Assembly (NCBI GenBank): GCA_965263345.1
Contig: CBDHHC010000004.1
Location: forward strand, 372,001 to 436,000
Origin: CBDHHC01 sp965263345
Lineage (GTDB): Bacteria > Pseudomonadota > Alphaproteobacteria > Rhizobiales > CBDHHC01
Direction: 5' to 3'
DNA: 64,000 nt
Below the pieces are notes generated by a model. It did no database searches. It was not told where the DNA came from and worked only from the letters and a program-made list of their open reading frames with translations. Made by a program: the position numbers and the translations under genes. Shown piece after piece: positions 16,141 through 25,364 of the stretch (position 1 is the stretch's first letter; every line of letters begins with the position of its first letter).

Positions 16141-18810
16141 TTAGAATTTTAATTGTAACTGGGGCTCTTCATTAGAAGAGCTCTCCCCATCACTCCCTAG
16201 CACACCTTGTATAAGACTTTCAAAATCTATTTTTTTCTTTTTCTTCTTTTGTTTCTTGATGTTATTTACGACATCATTAATCCCTTGCAAGATTGATTCT
16301 GGGTTTTTTGCTATTTCGCCCAAATCAAGAGATACTTTTGGAGATTCTAAGGGGCCTTGCAAGCGGATCGGAATTGGTAGTCCTTTTGCATTCTTTCTTC
16401 GTGTTCCCTGGCCCTCTATATTGCCGACTAATTTGGGCTGAAGGCGATAATCAATCCATTGTTTTGTTAGGTCAATTGATCCTTCACCTTTGGCACGAAT
16501 GAGTGGTGCCACGAAAATGAGATCTTTGTTATCAGCGATCCCTTTTTCAATTGTAAATGTGCCGTTTAGTTCACTAAAGTCTGTTTTTTCTGATGGTTTT
16601 CTAGACCAGTTTTGAAATTCTCCTTTTTGGAGGTTTCTTATGAGTTTTGCAATGTTTACACCTTCAATTGCACCATCAACAAAGGCAATACTTCCTTTTC
16701 CATTCAAGCTTGATAAGATCTGTTCTTTTGAATGCCCTTTGCCATTGATATCAAGTTTTATATTGGTTTTTCCGGAGATCCAATCAAAATTGTTTGAGTC
16801 TCTTAGGAATGGTAATGCTTCGACATTTGATATTGTGACCTGACTGTTAAATTCAGGGACAGCTCCTTTTGCGGTTAGCACAAGTTTTGCGATTGCTGTT
16901 CCTGTATACAGGCTAATATTTGGAATAACCGCTGTCATGACTCCTTTGCGGATCTTCATATCCAAAACGGTATTACCTATTTTCATTTTCTCATAGATGA
17001 TATTCTCAGATGATAAATTTACATCTGCATCAAAATGTTCAAAATTTGAGGCAATTGAATTGATAGGTCGAGCTGAAATCTGGCCTTGACCGTTTTCATT
17101 AATTCCGCCTGTGAAGAATGATGCTTCAGCCTTATTACCTTGTTGGTTAACATTTTTTACAAAATTGTCACTAGAGGCTTGTTCAGAGAATTTGAAATCA
17201 AAATTTCTCAATTGTGATTCTTTTAGTGACGCTTCTTTCAAATATGTGTTGAGGTCAATTTTATCTGCATTTAACTTTGCTTTTAAATAAGGAACCTTGC
17301 GACCAAGGAAAATAGTTGCTTCGCCTGTTGCGTTGGTTGAGTCCAATTCAACTGTCGCTTCAGTAAAGCTTATTTTATGTGACTGTGCCTCAAGTTTACC
17401 TCGAATTGCAAATTCCTGAAGTCCACCTACAGGTGCAATATTTAATTTTAACCAATCAGAAACTGCTCTTAAAGATGGAATTTGAAGTTCTGTTTCGCCT
17501 GTAATGTATGGTCCGTCTGCCCAAGATAATTCCCCATCCAGGAAATGTCGAAAATGCGTCGATTTTACATTCAAATTGATCGGAAGTTTTTCACCTGTCA
17601 GTAAGCGCATTGGTGACTGAAGGTTTATATCAAATGAAATTTCTCTTGATTTCCAGTTTGTTGTACCTACTGCAGTCAACCATGACGCTAAATTTGATAG
17701 CGAAATATTAACGTTTAAATTTCCTATACGCTCAGCGAAATTTGATTTCTCATCATTATATGACACACTGCCATTGATAACTTTCACTTCACCTAGCTTT
17801 AAGTCATTTAAATTTGTGACATACTGGCCCTGACTGAAAACGGGACCATACATCAACTTTTCAAAAAAACTTATAAACCCACTGCCTTGAGATGGCGCTT
17901 TAATATTTTGGGCTTCCGCGCTTCTGCTGTTTTTGAAAATTTGATATTTTTCGGCAAATGACCAGTTATTTCTACCTTGCCCATCTAAACGTAATGCTAT
18001 TTCAGGCTCTTCAAGGATAAAACGCTTTATTTCAATTTTTCTTTCTAAAAGCGGCCAGAATTTCAGCTGTATATCCAGTGAAGACATCTTAATAAGAGGC
18101 GGCCCTACAACTCCAGGAGGGTTTGATAACGAAACCTGGTGCATTTTCACACCAATATTTGGTATCAAAGAGAATTTACTATTTCCTCTCACAGTGAGAG
18201 TTCGACCCGTTTTTTCTTTTACCTGGCGCGCAATTTGTTCGCGAATAAAGTCAGCAGGTATAATTGCAGGTAATGCCACCAGGCATATTCCTAACAAAAC
18301 CGACATGATTATTAGAAAAGAGGCAACTCGTCTCAGAAGGCTTTTTTTGTTCTTAACAGGTTTCTTTTGAGCGTTATCAGGCGTTTTATCGGATATTGGT
18401 ATAAAATCTTCAGAGGCTTTGAACTCTGCTCTTTCTCTGAACTCTGGCCTTTCTTTAAACTCTGGCCTTTCAAATACTGGTTCTGCCTTTAGTTCAGTGT
18501 CAAATACAGGTTCTGGCTTTGGTTCAATTTTTTCTTCTTTTTTCTTAGGCTTTTGGAACTGTTCTGGATCTGGAATTGTCTCTAATGGTGGCTCTGTATT
18601 TGTTTCAGGTACAGAAACTGGTTCAGGATCTAAAAAGCCAGGTATTGATCCAGCCTCAACCCATTCGGTAAACCCCTGACGCCAAACTAAATCTTCTGGC
18701 TTTACATGGTTGGAAGCTATAAGTTTTTGCAACTCATCTTCAGAAATAGGCCCGTATCTCTGACCATCTCTTGCTAAATACCAAGTCTTTTCTTGCGAAG
18801 AACTTTCCAT
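16141..18810 (-). CDS. AsmA family protein with N-terminal GYF_2 domain
   Basis: The protein has an N-terminal GYF_2 (DUF4339) domain (WYLARDGQRYGPISEDEL to WVEAGSIPGF, about residues 6-58). A Pro/Glu/Lys-rich linker (about 60-160) with three near-identical ERPEFKERPEF-type repeats follows, then one transmembrane segment (about 167-188) and a long periplasmic AsmA region. AsmA-like proteins bridge or shape the envelope and influence phospholipid transport to the outer membrane. The GYF_2 domain, cytoplasmic by topology, would bind an unknown partner. The ATG at 18810 is chosen over a GTG at 18822. The C-terminus has a Lys-rich KKQKKKKKK tract and a Ser/Glu-rich end. It is followed by rimO. 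Confidence 0.88.
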   Translation of the reverse strand: MESSSQEKTWYLARDGQRYGPISEDELQKLIASNHVKPEDLVWRQGFTEWVEAGSIPGFLDPEPVSVPETNTEPPLETIPDPEQFQKPKKKEEKIEPKPEPVFDTELKAEPVFERPEFKERPEFRERAEFKASEDFIPISDKTPDNAQKKPVKNKKSLLRRVASFLIIMSVLLGICLVALPAIIPADFIREQIARQVKEKTGRTLTVRGNSKFSLIPNIGVKMHQVSLSNPPGVVGPPLIKMSSLDIQLKFWPLLERKIEIKRFILEEPEIALRLDGQGRNNWSFAEKYQIFKNSRSAEAQNIKAPSQGSGFISFFEKLMYGPVFSQGQYVTNLNDLKLGEVKVINGSVSYNDEKSNFAERIGNLNVNISLSNLASWLTAVGTTNWKSREISFDINLQSPMRLLTGEKLPINLNVKSTHFRHFLDGELSWADGPYITGETELQIPSLRAVSDWLKLNIAPVGGLQEFAIRGKLEAQSHKISFTEATVELDSTNATGEATIFLGRKVPYLKAKLNADKIDLNTYLKEASLKESQLRNFDFKFSEQASSDNFVKNVNQQGNKAEASFFTGGINENGQGQISARPINSIASNFEHFDADVNLSSENIIYEKMKIGNTVLDMKIRKGVMTAVIPNISLYTGTAIAKLVLTAKGAVPEFNSQVTISNVEALPFLRDSNNFDWISGKTNIKLDINGKGHSKEQILSSLNGKGSIAFVDGAIEGVNIAKLIRNLQKGEFQNWSRKPSEKTDFSELNGTFTIEKGIADNKDLIFVAPLIRAKGEGSIDLTKQWIDYRLQPKLVGNIEGQGTRRKNAKGLPIPIRLQGPLESPKVSLDLGEIAKNPESILQGINDVVNNIKKQKKKKKKIDFESLIQGVLGSDGESSSNEEPQLQLKF

Positions 18811-19012
18811 ATTCCTGGCCACAGGCTCTCAAACACTTAAGTAAATTCTATTTTTTATATCTTATTTTGCTTCATGAGCCACTTAATTATTTAAACCACA
18901 ATAGTGCAACAGTTTTTTTAAAAATTTCGCCCAAAATGCATAATTCATTATGCATAGCATTTTCGATTACATATTCACATATAAAACTAAATAAAAACTT
19001 CAATTTTCCCCC

Positions 19013-20572
19013 CTAAGGAAGCGGTAACGCTTCGTGGTCTATGATTGTCTTGCCTGTATCTGTATCAACCTCAGATAAAGTCACACGATAGCCCCATAAT
19101 TGAGCTACATGCCTTAAGGTATGGTCACATTCTTTTTTGTCTAGAAGTGTACCATTTTTAACATAGTGTGTCATTGCCAATCTTCTTGCACCACTTACGT
19201 CTGCATCGGTTACACAAATGTCTGGATCTTGGGTAGAAACATCGTATTGTTTTGAAAGATTTTTTCGTATCTGGCGGTACCCCACTTCATCATGAATCTG
19301 GGTAATTTCAGCAACAGGCTCCTCCGCATTGTCATAGAGTGAAAACAAGCGAAAATCTCTTATAACTTTGGGGCTTAAATATTGATGTATGAAACTTTCA
19401 TCTCTGAAATCTGCCCATGACTGTTTCAGTACATCTAAATCATTGCCATGGCCTGCAATCTGAGGGAACCATTCCTCATCTTCTTTCGTGGGTTCATTAC
19501 AAATTCTTTGAATATCCTGCATCATGGCAAAGCCTAATGCATAAGGATTTATTCCCGAGAATCGCGGGTCTGAGAAACCTGGCTGCAATATTACAGCTGA
19601 ATGCATGTGGAAAAATTCTAACATTGTGCCTTCTGTTAGTAATCCTTTTTCGAACATACGATTCATAATGTGATAATGCACAAATGTTGCGCACCCCTCA
19701 TTCATCATTTTGGTTTGACGTTGAGGATAAAAATATTGGGCAATAATACGTACAATACGTAATATTTCACGCTGCCAATCCGTCAACCTGGGAGCATATT
19801 TTTCCAAGAAATATAGAAGGTTTTCTTCTGGCAGACCTAGATCCTGGCCTTCAGACGAAATATCTCCTTCATTTTGAATATTATCATCGTCTATAGGATT
19901 TTTGGGAATTGTCCTCCAAAGATCGCTGAAAACAGCTTCTGCATATTCTCTACGTGTCCTTGCACGTTCCAATTCCTGTTTTGGATTTAAGGGCCGCAGA
20001 CGTTTTGGATTGCGGCTAATTCCCTGACGCATTAAGGCATGCGCTGAGTCCAATATTGTTTCAACAGCATCATATCCATATCTTTCTTCGCATTTTGCAA
20101 TATAATCTTTAGCAAAGGAGAGATAATCTATAATCGCATCCGCATTGGTCCATTGTTGGAATAAATAATTGTTTTTGAAAAAGTGATTATGTCCCATAGC
20201 GGCATGAGCCATTACCAAAGTCTGCATCATTGCAGAATTTTCTTCCATCAGATAGTTGATGCAAGGATTTGAATTAATTACGAGTTCGTATGCTAGGGAA
20301 CTCATACCACGCTGGTAACTGCTGGCTTCGCGCACAAATTGCTTTCCAAAAGACCAATGGCGGTACATCAACGGCATCCCAACAGATGCATAAGCATCAA
20401 GCATTTGTTCAGACGTGATGAGTTCAATTTGGTTGGGATATATATCTAACCCCATTTCTTCAAGACCAATGATTTCTATTTCGTCATAGACCTTTTTTAA
20501 GAGGTCAAAGTCCCATTCTGCCCCTTCAAATAGAGGTTTGAGTGATTTGTTATTTTTGGTCTTATTTTGCAT
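19013..20572 (-). CDS. SpoVR family protein
   Basis: This is a SpoVR/YcgB-like protein of about 519 residues, identified by YRHWSFGKQF, the NEGCATFVHYHIMN block, the LGFAMMQDI segment and the PDICVTDADVSGARRL region near the C-terminus. SpoVR is needed for spore cortex in Bacillus, but in non-sporulating proteobacteria it belongs to the prkA-yeaH-ycgB stress operon and its biochemical role is unknown. The yeaH stop codon lies nine bases before this ATG; an upstream TTG at 20581 would abut the stop directly. Either start implies translational coupling to yeaH. The operon order here matches the enterobacterial one. Confidence 0.95.
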   Translation of the reverse strand: MQNKTKNNKSLKPLFEGAEWDFDLLKKVYDEIEIIGLEEMGLDIYPNQIELITSEQMLDAYASVGMPLMYRHWSFGKQFVREASSYQRGMSSLAYELVINSNPCINYLMEENSAMMQTLVMAHAAMGHNHFFKNNYLFQQWTNADAIIDYLSFAKDYIAKCEERYGYDAVETILDSAHALMRQGISRNPKRLRPLNPKQELERARTRREYAEAVFSDLWRTIPKNPIDDDNIQNEGDISSEGQDLGLPEENLLYFLEKYAPRLTDWQREILRIVRIIAQYFYPQRQTKMMNEGCATFVHYHIMNRMFEKGLLTEGTMLEFFHMHSAVILQPGFSDPRFSGINPYALGFAMMQDIQRICNEPTKEDEEWFPQIAGHGNDLDVLKQSWADFRDESFIHQYLSPKVIRDFRLFSLYDNAEEPVAEITQIHDEVGYRQIRKNLSKQYDVSTQDPDICVTDADVSGARRLAMTHYVKNGTLLDKKECDHTLRHVAQLWGYRVTLSEVDTDTGKTIIDHEALPLP

Positions 20573-20581
20573 CTTACCCAA

Positions 20582-21862
20582 TCATTTGTAATTGTTGTTA
20601 GAGAATAAGTCGTGAAAGACTGGATAAATATCATCTGGTGATGCGACACAACGCATTGCCAGATTCTGATGTTGCCCTAGAAGCGTCGTATAATTAGACC
20701 AGACTAAACTTTCAAAATCATTATCTTCTTGGTCAGTTCCAACTTCAATATACGCAAAGTACTGGCATATGGGCAGAATATCTTCTTTTAACAGCTCAAG
20801 ACACCTTATCATATCACTAGGATAATTTTCACCATCAGATGCTTGGGCTGCATAGATATTCCAATCGTCAACGGGATAGCGATCCGAGACAATTTTTAAC
20901 ATCTCTTCAAAAGCTGTTGAGATCACGGTTCCACCAGTTTCTCTGCTGTGAAAAAATGTTTCCTCATCTACTTCACTGGCAACACTCGTATGGCGGATAA
21001 AGACGATATCTAATTCCCGATAATGCCTTGACAAGAAAATATGCAAAAGCATGTAAAATCTTTTTGCCAAATCTTTTAAGTACTCGGACATTGATGCTGA
21101 TGTATCCATCAAGCAAAACATGACGGCTTGTGATGTTGGTTTTGGTAGATGTTCAAAACGATTATATTTTAAATCGATTGGATCAATGTATGATATTGCC
21201 CTGCGGAGATTTTCAAGCTTTTTGAGTTTTGCTTTTAATTCTATGATTTTTTGTTCGTTGCGAGGATCTTCGGCTTCAGCTTCTTCAATTTCCTTTTCCA
21301 ACTCGCGCATTTGTTCAGATTTGGGGCGCTTTAAGGCAATGCGGCGTGCTAAACTGTTTCGCATTGTTTTTTCATGATTTAACTTTGCCGGAGGACCATC
21401 AGAGACATAACCAGCTCTGTAGGGTTTCATAGCATCAATGTTTTTTAATTTTGTCTTGATGAAATTTGGTAAATTTAAATCTTCAAAGAAAAGATCCAGA
21501 AACTCATCTTTTGTTAGAGTGAAAACGAATTCATCTTCTCCAAAACCATCAGGACTTCCACCTGATCCGCCTCCACCAGCCTCTTCTGTTGGTTTGGGAA
21601 TTTCATCGCCAACAACATATTCTTGATTGCCAGGTAAAATAAAGTCTCGTTTGCCTTTATCTCTTCCTAGAGAAAAAGATGGTTCTCTTAAACTCTTGGA
21701 ATTTATACGCATCTCCTCGCCGCTATCAGCTTCAGAAATTTTGCGCTTCTTCAGTGCCCTGCTTACAGACTTTCGTATCTCATTTTTTGCACGTCTGATA
21801 AATCTTTGTCTGTTACCTAAACTTTTAGATTTTGGATTTAACCGTCGATCAATAATATGCAT
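20582..21862 (-). CDS. yeaH: YeaH/YhbH (DUF444) VWA-like protein
   Basis: This 426-residue member of the DUF444 family begins IIDRRLNPKSKSLGNRQRFIRRAK, which is highly conserved. It has a Gly-rich acidic linker (EEAGGGGSGGSPDG) and a C-terminal von Willebrand A-like domain with the metal-site motif LMDTSASM (about residue 240) followed by a conserved HTSVASEVDEETFF block. It is always found with the PrkA kinase and SpoVR and is implicated in stationary-phase and nitrogen-stress responses. It is expected to be cytosolic. A perfect hairpin lies in the 160-base gap separating it from prkA. Confidence 0.94.
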   Translation of the reverse strand: MHIIDRRLNPKSKSLGNRQRFIRRAKNEIRKSVSRALKKRKISEADSGEEMRINSKSLREPSFSLGRDKGKRDFILPGNQEYVVGDEIPKPTEEAGGGGSGGSPDGFGEDEFVFTLTKDEFLDLFFEDLNLPNFIKTKLKNIDAMKPYRAGYVSDGPPAKLNHEKTMRNSLARRIALKRPKSEQMRELEKEIEEAEAEDPRNEQKIIELKAKLKKLENLRRAISYIDPIDLKYNRFEHLPKPTSQAVMFCLMDTSASMSEYLKDLAKRFYMLLHIFLSRHYRELDIVFIRHTSVASEVDEETFFHSRETGGTVISTAFEEMLKIVSDRYPVDDWNIYAAQASDGENYPSDMIRCLELLKEDILPICQYFAYIEVGTDQEDNDFESLVWSNYTTLLGQHQNLAMRCVASPDDIYPVFHDLFSNNNYK

Positions 21863-21941
21863 CGTGCTGTATGGCTCTCCGTAGCTGCTATTCCTGCTGG
21901 ATAACGGCTATACTTTCATAAAGGGCTTCATTGTTTTGTTG

Positions 21942-21976
21942 CCTGAAAGAAATGCGTTCACTGTATTTCTTTCAGG
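21942..21976 (-). promoter_or_regulatory. Perfect 12-bp hairpin between prkA and yeaH
   Basis: CCTGAAAGAAAT (21942-21953) and ATTTCTTTCAGG (21965-21976) are exactly complementary around an 11-base loop. The element lies 46 bases downstream of prkA and 80 bases upstream of yeaH. Neither strand shows a T-tract after the stem, so it is more likely an mRNA processing/stability element or a protein-binding palindrome than a full terminator; partial attenuation is possible. Confidence 0.55.
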
Positions 21977-22022
21977 GTTCTTTATTAGTCGCTAGATTTG
22001 AATGCTTTATGATCTGTAAAAG

Positions 22023-23969
22023 CTAGCTTGATTTTTTAACTCTCATATACCATTCAACCAGACGACGTACCTGACGCGTTGTGTACCCTCTATTCGTCAT
22101 TCGCTCTACAAACTCATTATGTTTTTTCTCAGCTTCGCTATCTTTTTTAGCACCAAAACTAATTACTGGCAAAAGATCTTCAACCTGACTGAACATACGT
22201 TTTTCAATGACTTCTCGGATTTTCTCATAAGACGTCCAATTAGGATTTTGTCCGCCATTCCGTGCTCTTGCTCTCAATGAGAATTTCACGACTTCATAAC
22301 GAAAATCTTTTGGATTCGCGATGCGTGCTGGTTTTTCGATTTTTGATAGCTCCTGATCTAACAAAGTCCGGTCCATCAATTGGCCTGTATCAGGATCTTT
22401 GAAGTCATGATCCTCAATCCAAGCATCTGCATACGCCACATAACGATCAAAGAGGTTTTGACCAAAGTCATGATATGATTCAAGGTAAGCTTTTTGAATT
22501 TCATTCCCGATGAATTCAGCATATCTTGGCGATAAATCTTCTTTAATAAATTCGATAAAGCGGCTCTCAATATCTTCTGGATATTGTTCTCGTTGTACAG
22601 AACGTTCTAGAACGTACATCAAATGAACTGGATCTGCGGCGATTTCCTCATTATCAAAGTTAAAGACTTCAGATAACACTTTATAAGCAAAACGCGTTGA
22701 TGAACCTTCCATACCTTCTGTAAGGCCGGCAGTATCGCGATATTCCTGGATTGTTTTTGCTTGTGGATCTGTATCTTTTAAGCTTTCACCATCATAAATT
22801 CTCATTTTAGAGTATAATGTAGAATTCTCATGATCTTTTAGACGTGACAATACAGAGAACTGCGCTAACATCTCTAAGGTTCCAGGAGCACATGGAGCGC
22901 TTGATAATTCACTCGATGCCAGAAGTTTTTCGTAAATCATTTTTTCTTCTGTGACACGCAGACAGTAAGGTACCTGAATTACGCATATTCTGTCCAAAAA
23001 TGCTTCGTTATTCCTGTTTGATTTGAATTTTTGCCATTCAGATTCATTGGAGTGTGCAACAATTATTCCTTGATAAGGCATTGCACCAACATTCTCTGTA
23101 CCGACGTAGTTACCTTCCTGGGTTGCTGTCAGAAGAGGATGTAGCATTTTGATTGGCGCTTTGAACATCTCCACGAATTCCAGAACACCTTGTGTGGTTA
23201 AGTTTAGGCCGCCACTATAGGAATATGCATCGGCATCATTCTGGCCAAAAAATTCAAGCTTACGAATGTCTAATTTACCAACAAGGGCAGAGATATCCTG
23301 GTTGTTTTCATCACTTGGTTCTGTTTTAGCGATTGCTATTTGGCGCAATTTTGAGGGATAAAGTTTGACAACTGAGAACTTAGAAATATCGCCACTAAAT
23401 TCATCTAATCGTTTTACTGCCCATGGAGACATGTGATTGGTTAATCGGCGCCTTGGGATACCATATTTTTCTTCTACCACAGCGCCCATTGTTTCAGGAT
23501 TAAACAGGCCTAGTGGGCTTTCGTATAGTGGGCTTATTTCTTTTCCGGCTTTAAGAACATAGATTGGGCATTTTTCCATCAACTCTTTTAGGCGTTCTGC
23601 TAGAGAGGACTTTCCTCCCCCAACTGGCCCAAGGAGATATAGTATTTGTTTACGTTCTTCTAATCCTTGTGCAGCATGTCTGAAGAAACTTACAATCCGC
23701 TCAATTGTTTCTTCCAAGCCATAAAAGTCTTTAAAAGCAGGGTAGACTTTCATGGTCCTATTCATAAAAATTTTGCCTAATCGAGTATCTTTGGATGTAT
23801 CGATAAGTTCAGGCTCTCCTATTGCTGCGATCATACGTTCTGCAGCACTTGCATACATTAATGGATCTGTTTTACAAGCCTCGAAATATTCCTTGAGTTC
23901 GAATTCTGTATGGCTCTGCTTTTTGTACGTTTCAGAGTAAATTTCATTAATGTCGTTCGATGTTGTCAT
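22023..23969 (-). CDS. prkA: PrkA family serine protein kinase
   Basis: This 648-residue protein is a PrkA/YeaG kinase: an AAA+-like N-terminal domain with the P-loop GPVGGGKSS at residues 114-122, the conserved NRTMKVYPAF and FYGLEETIERIV blocks, and a C-terminal kinase-like region. PrkA phosphorylates serine residues of target proteins and acts in adaptation to nutrient or nitrogen limitation. The ATG at 23969 has GAGG about eight bases upstream and is preferred over a TTG at 23981. It leads the prkA-yeaH-spoVR operon; the 440-base AT-rich region upstream should hold the promoter, possibly alternative-sigma dependent by analogy. Confidence 0.96.
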   Translation of the reverse strand: MTTSNDINEIYSETYKKQSHTEFELKEYFEACKTDPLMYASAAERMIAAIGEPELIDTSKDTRLGKIFMNRTMKVYPAFKDFYGLEETIERIVSFFRHAAQGLEERKQILYLLGPVGGGKSSLAERLKELMEKCPIYVLKAGKEISPLYESPLGLFNPETMGAVVEEKYGIPRRRLTNHMSPWAVKRLDEFSGDISKFSVVKLYPSKLRQIAIAKTEPSDENNQDISALVGKLDIRKLEFFGQNDADAYSYSGGLNLTTQGVLEFVEMFKAPIKMLHPLLTATQEGNYVGTENVGAMPYQGIIVAHSNESEWQKFKSNRNNEAFLDRICVIQVPYCLRVTEEKMIYEKLLASSELSSAPCAPGTLEMLAQFSVLSRLKDHENSTLYSKMRIYDGESLKDTDPQAKTIQEYRDTAGLTEGMEGSSTRFAYKVLSEVFNFDNEEIAADPVHLMYVLERSVQREQYPEDIESRFIEFIKEDLSPRYAEFIGNEIQKAYLESYHDFGQNLFDRYVAYADAWIEDHDFKDPDTGQLMDRTLLDQELSKIEKPARIANPKDFRYEVVKFSLRARARNGGQNPNWTSYEKIREVIEKRMFSQVEDLLPVISFGAKKDSEAEKKHNEFVERMTNRGYTTRQVRRLVEWYMRVKKSS

Positions 23970-24412
23970 TCCTGGCCTCAATCTTTCCTACTCAACTATT
24001 ATATATGGGCATCTCCTGTGATCATTGTATAGGTGTCTTTATAAAAAATCTTTTTTTATTGTATAACATATCGACATCTAAGCATAGGTTTTTCAACACT
24101 GATTACTGAATGATCTGTTCTTTATGAATTTGCATAAATATTGTTCTGTTTTCATAATTCCCTGGATTATTTACTAATATTTTTAATAAATTCTTTTTAT
24201 ATTAGCAGGCTATCGGATATTCGTCTTTTCGACATTCTTCTAAAGTATTTCATATATAGTACATGGTAATTTTTTTTTAAATCAATACAATAACAACACC
24301 CCTTTAAGCATAATATTATTTTCATACCGATCTTATTTTACATAATATTTCTTGAGAACAAAAAATGTATATTTGTTCTCACAATTATTATACCGCTAAA
24401 TATATCAATTTA
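23970..24412. other. AT-rich intergenic region upstream of prkA
   Basis: No gene is seen here. The region separates the end of gluQRS from prkA, both on the minus strand, and must contain the prkA operon promoter. It includes the inverted repeat at 24353-24381 near the gluQRS end, annotated separately. I could not pick out a convincing sigma-54 or sigma-70 promoter by eye. Confidence 0.4.
24353..24381 (-). terminator. Inverted repeat downstream of gluQRS
   Basis: TGAGAACAAA (24353-24362) and TTTGTTCTCA (24372-24381) form a perfect 10-bp stem with a 9-base loop, 31 bases after the gluQRS stop. No T-run follows in the transcript direction, so it may be a weak terminator or a binding site. Confidence 0.45.
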
Positions 24413-25306
24413 TTATGCATCTACTCTGATGTTCTCATTTAAAAATTGGTTGATGATTTTTTTTGATTGTATCCCTTCACGCCTTAGATCTCTTAAGGAT
24501 TTGCTTTTTAAACTTTTTGAGAGTTTTTTTCCTTCATCATCTGTAAGCAACCTATGGTGATGATATATTGGTGGGTCTATATTTAAAACACTTTGCAAAA
24601 GCCTATGCAGGTCTGTTGAGAACTCAAGATCCTCTCCTCTAACAACATGCGTTATGTTTTGTTGTGCATCATCAACAATTACAGATAAGTGATAGCTGGT
24701 TGGCGTGTCTTTGCGAATTATTACTGCGTCCCCCCATATTTCAGGTTGAGCATAACGAAATAGCACTTTGTTAACATTGTTTATGCTTGTGATTATTAAT
24801 GGATTTTGTCTTACTTTTATTCTTTCTAAAGCGAGAGTCATATTTATTCTGTAGGCGTAAGGTTCACCATTTTTTATCCGACCTGAAATCTCTTCGTTGG
24901 TTAAACTTTTGTGAAGTCCTGGATAAATAGGTGCTCCATCTGGATCTAATTCAGGTTTGATTTTTAAATCTTCGATTGCTTTTTTTATCTCTTTTCTTGT
25001 TGCAAAACAGGGATAAATAATTTTTTGTTCAAGTAACTTATTGAATGCAGCTTGATATAGTTCAAATCGCTGAGATTGCTTTATTACAGGCTCTTCCCAT
25101 TCGATACCAAGCCAGCTTAAGTCTTCATAAATTGCATCGATATATTCCTGGCGCGATCTTTCCTTATCGATATCTTCTATTCGTAATAAGAACCGACCAT
25201 TCATTTTTTTGGCCATTTGATATGATTTTATAGCTGAGAAGGCATGACCCAGGTGTAAATAACCATTTGGGCTGGGAGCAAAACGAAAAATTGGTTGTTT
25301 GTTCAT
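24413..25306 (-). CDS. gluQ: Glutamyl-Q tRNA(Asp) synthetase
   Basis: This 297-residue protein is the catalytic core of a glutamyl-tRNA synthetase without the anticodon-binding domain. It has FRFAPSPNGYLHLGHA (HIGH-type motif), LRIEDIDKERSR and a KKLSKS KMSKS-type loop. GluQ-RS attaches glutamate to the queuosine base of tRNA(Asp). The C-x-C...Y-x-x-x-C zinc site of the E. coli enzyme is not apparent; only one Cys is present in the IIYPCFATRKEI segment. The ATG at 25306 is chosen over a TTG two codons upstream. It diverges from the alkA-like gene, with 58 bases between. Confidence 0.93.
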   Translation of the reverse strand: MNKQPIFRFAPSPNGYLHLGHAFSAIKSYQMAKKMNGRFLLRIEDIDKERSRQEYIDAIYEDLSWLGIEWEEPVIKQSQRFELYQAAFNKLLEQKIIYPCFATRKEIKKAIEDLKIKPELDPDGAPIYPGLHKSLTNEEISGRIKNGEPYAYRINMTLALERIKVRQNPLIITSINNVNKVLFRYAQPEIWGDAVIIRKDTPTSYHLSVIVDDAQQNITHVVRGEDLEFSTDLHRLLQSVLNIDPPIYHHHRLLTDDEGKKLSKSLKSKSLRDLRREGIQSKKIINQFLNENIRVDA

Positions 25307-25364
25307 GCCCAATATAACTTATGGTATGATGTCATTTTTATTTTCATAGATCTAAGATAGCAAA

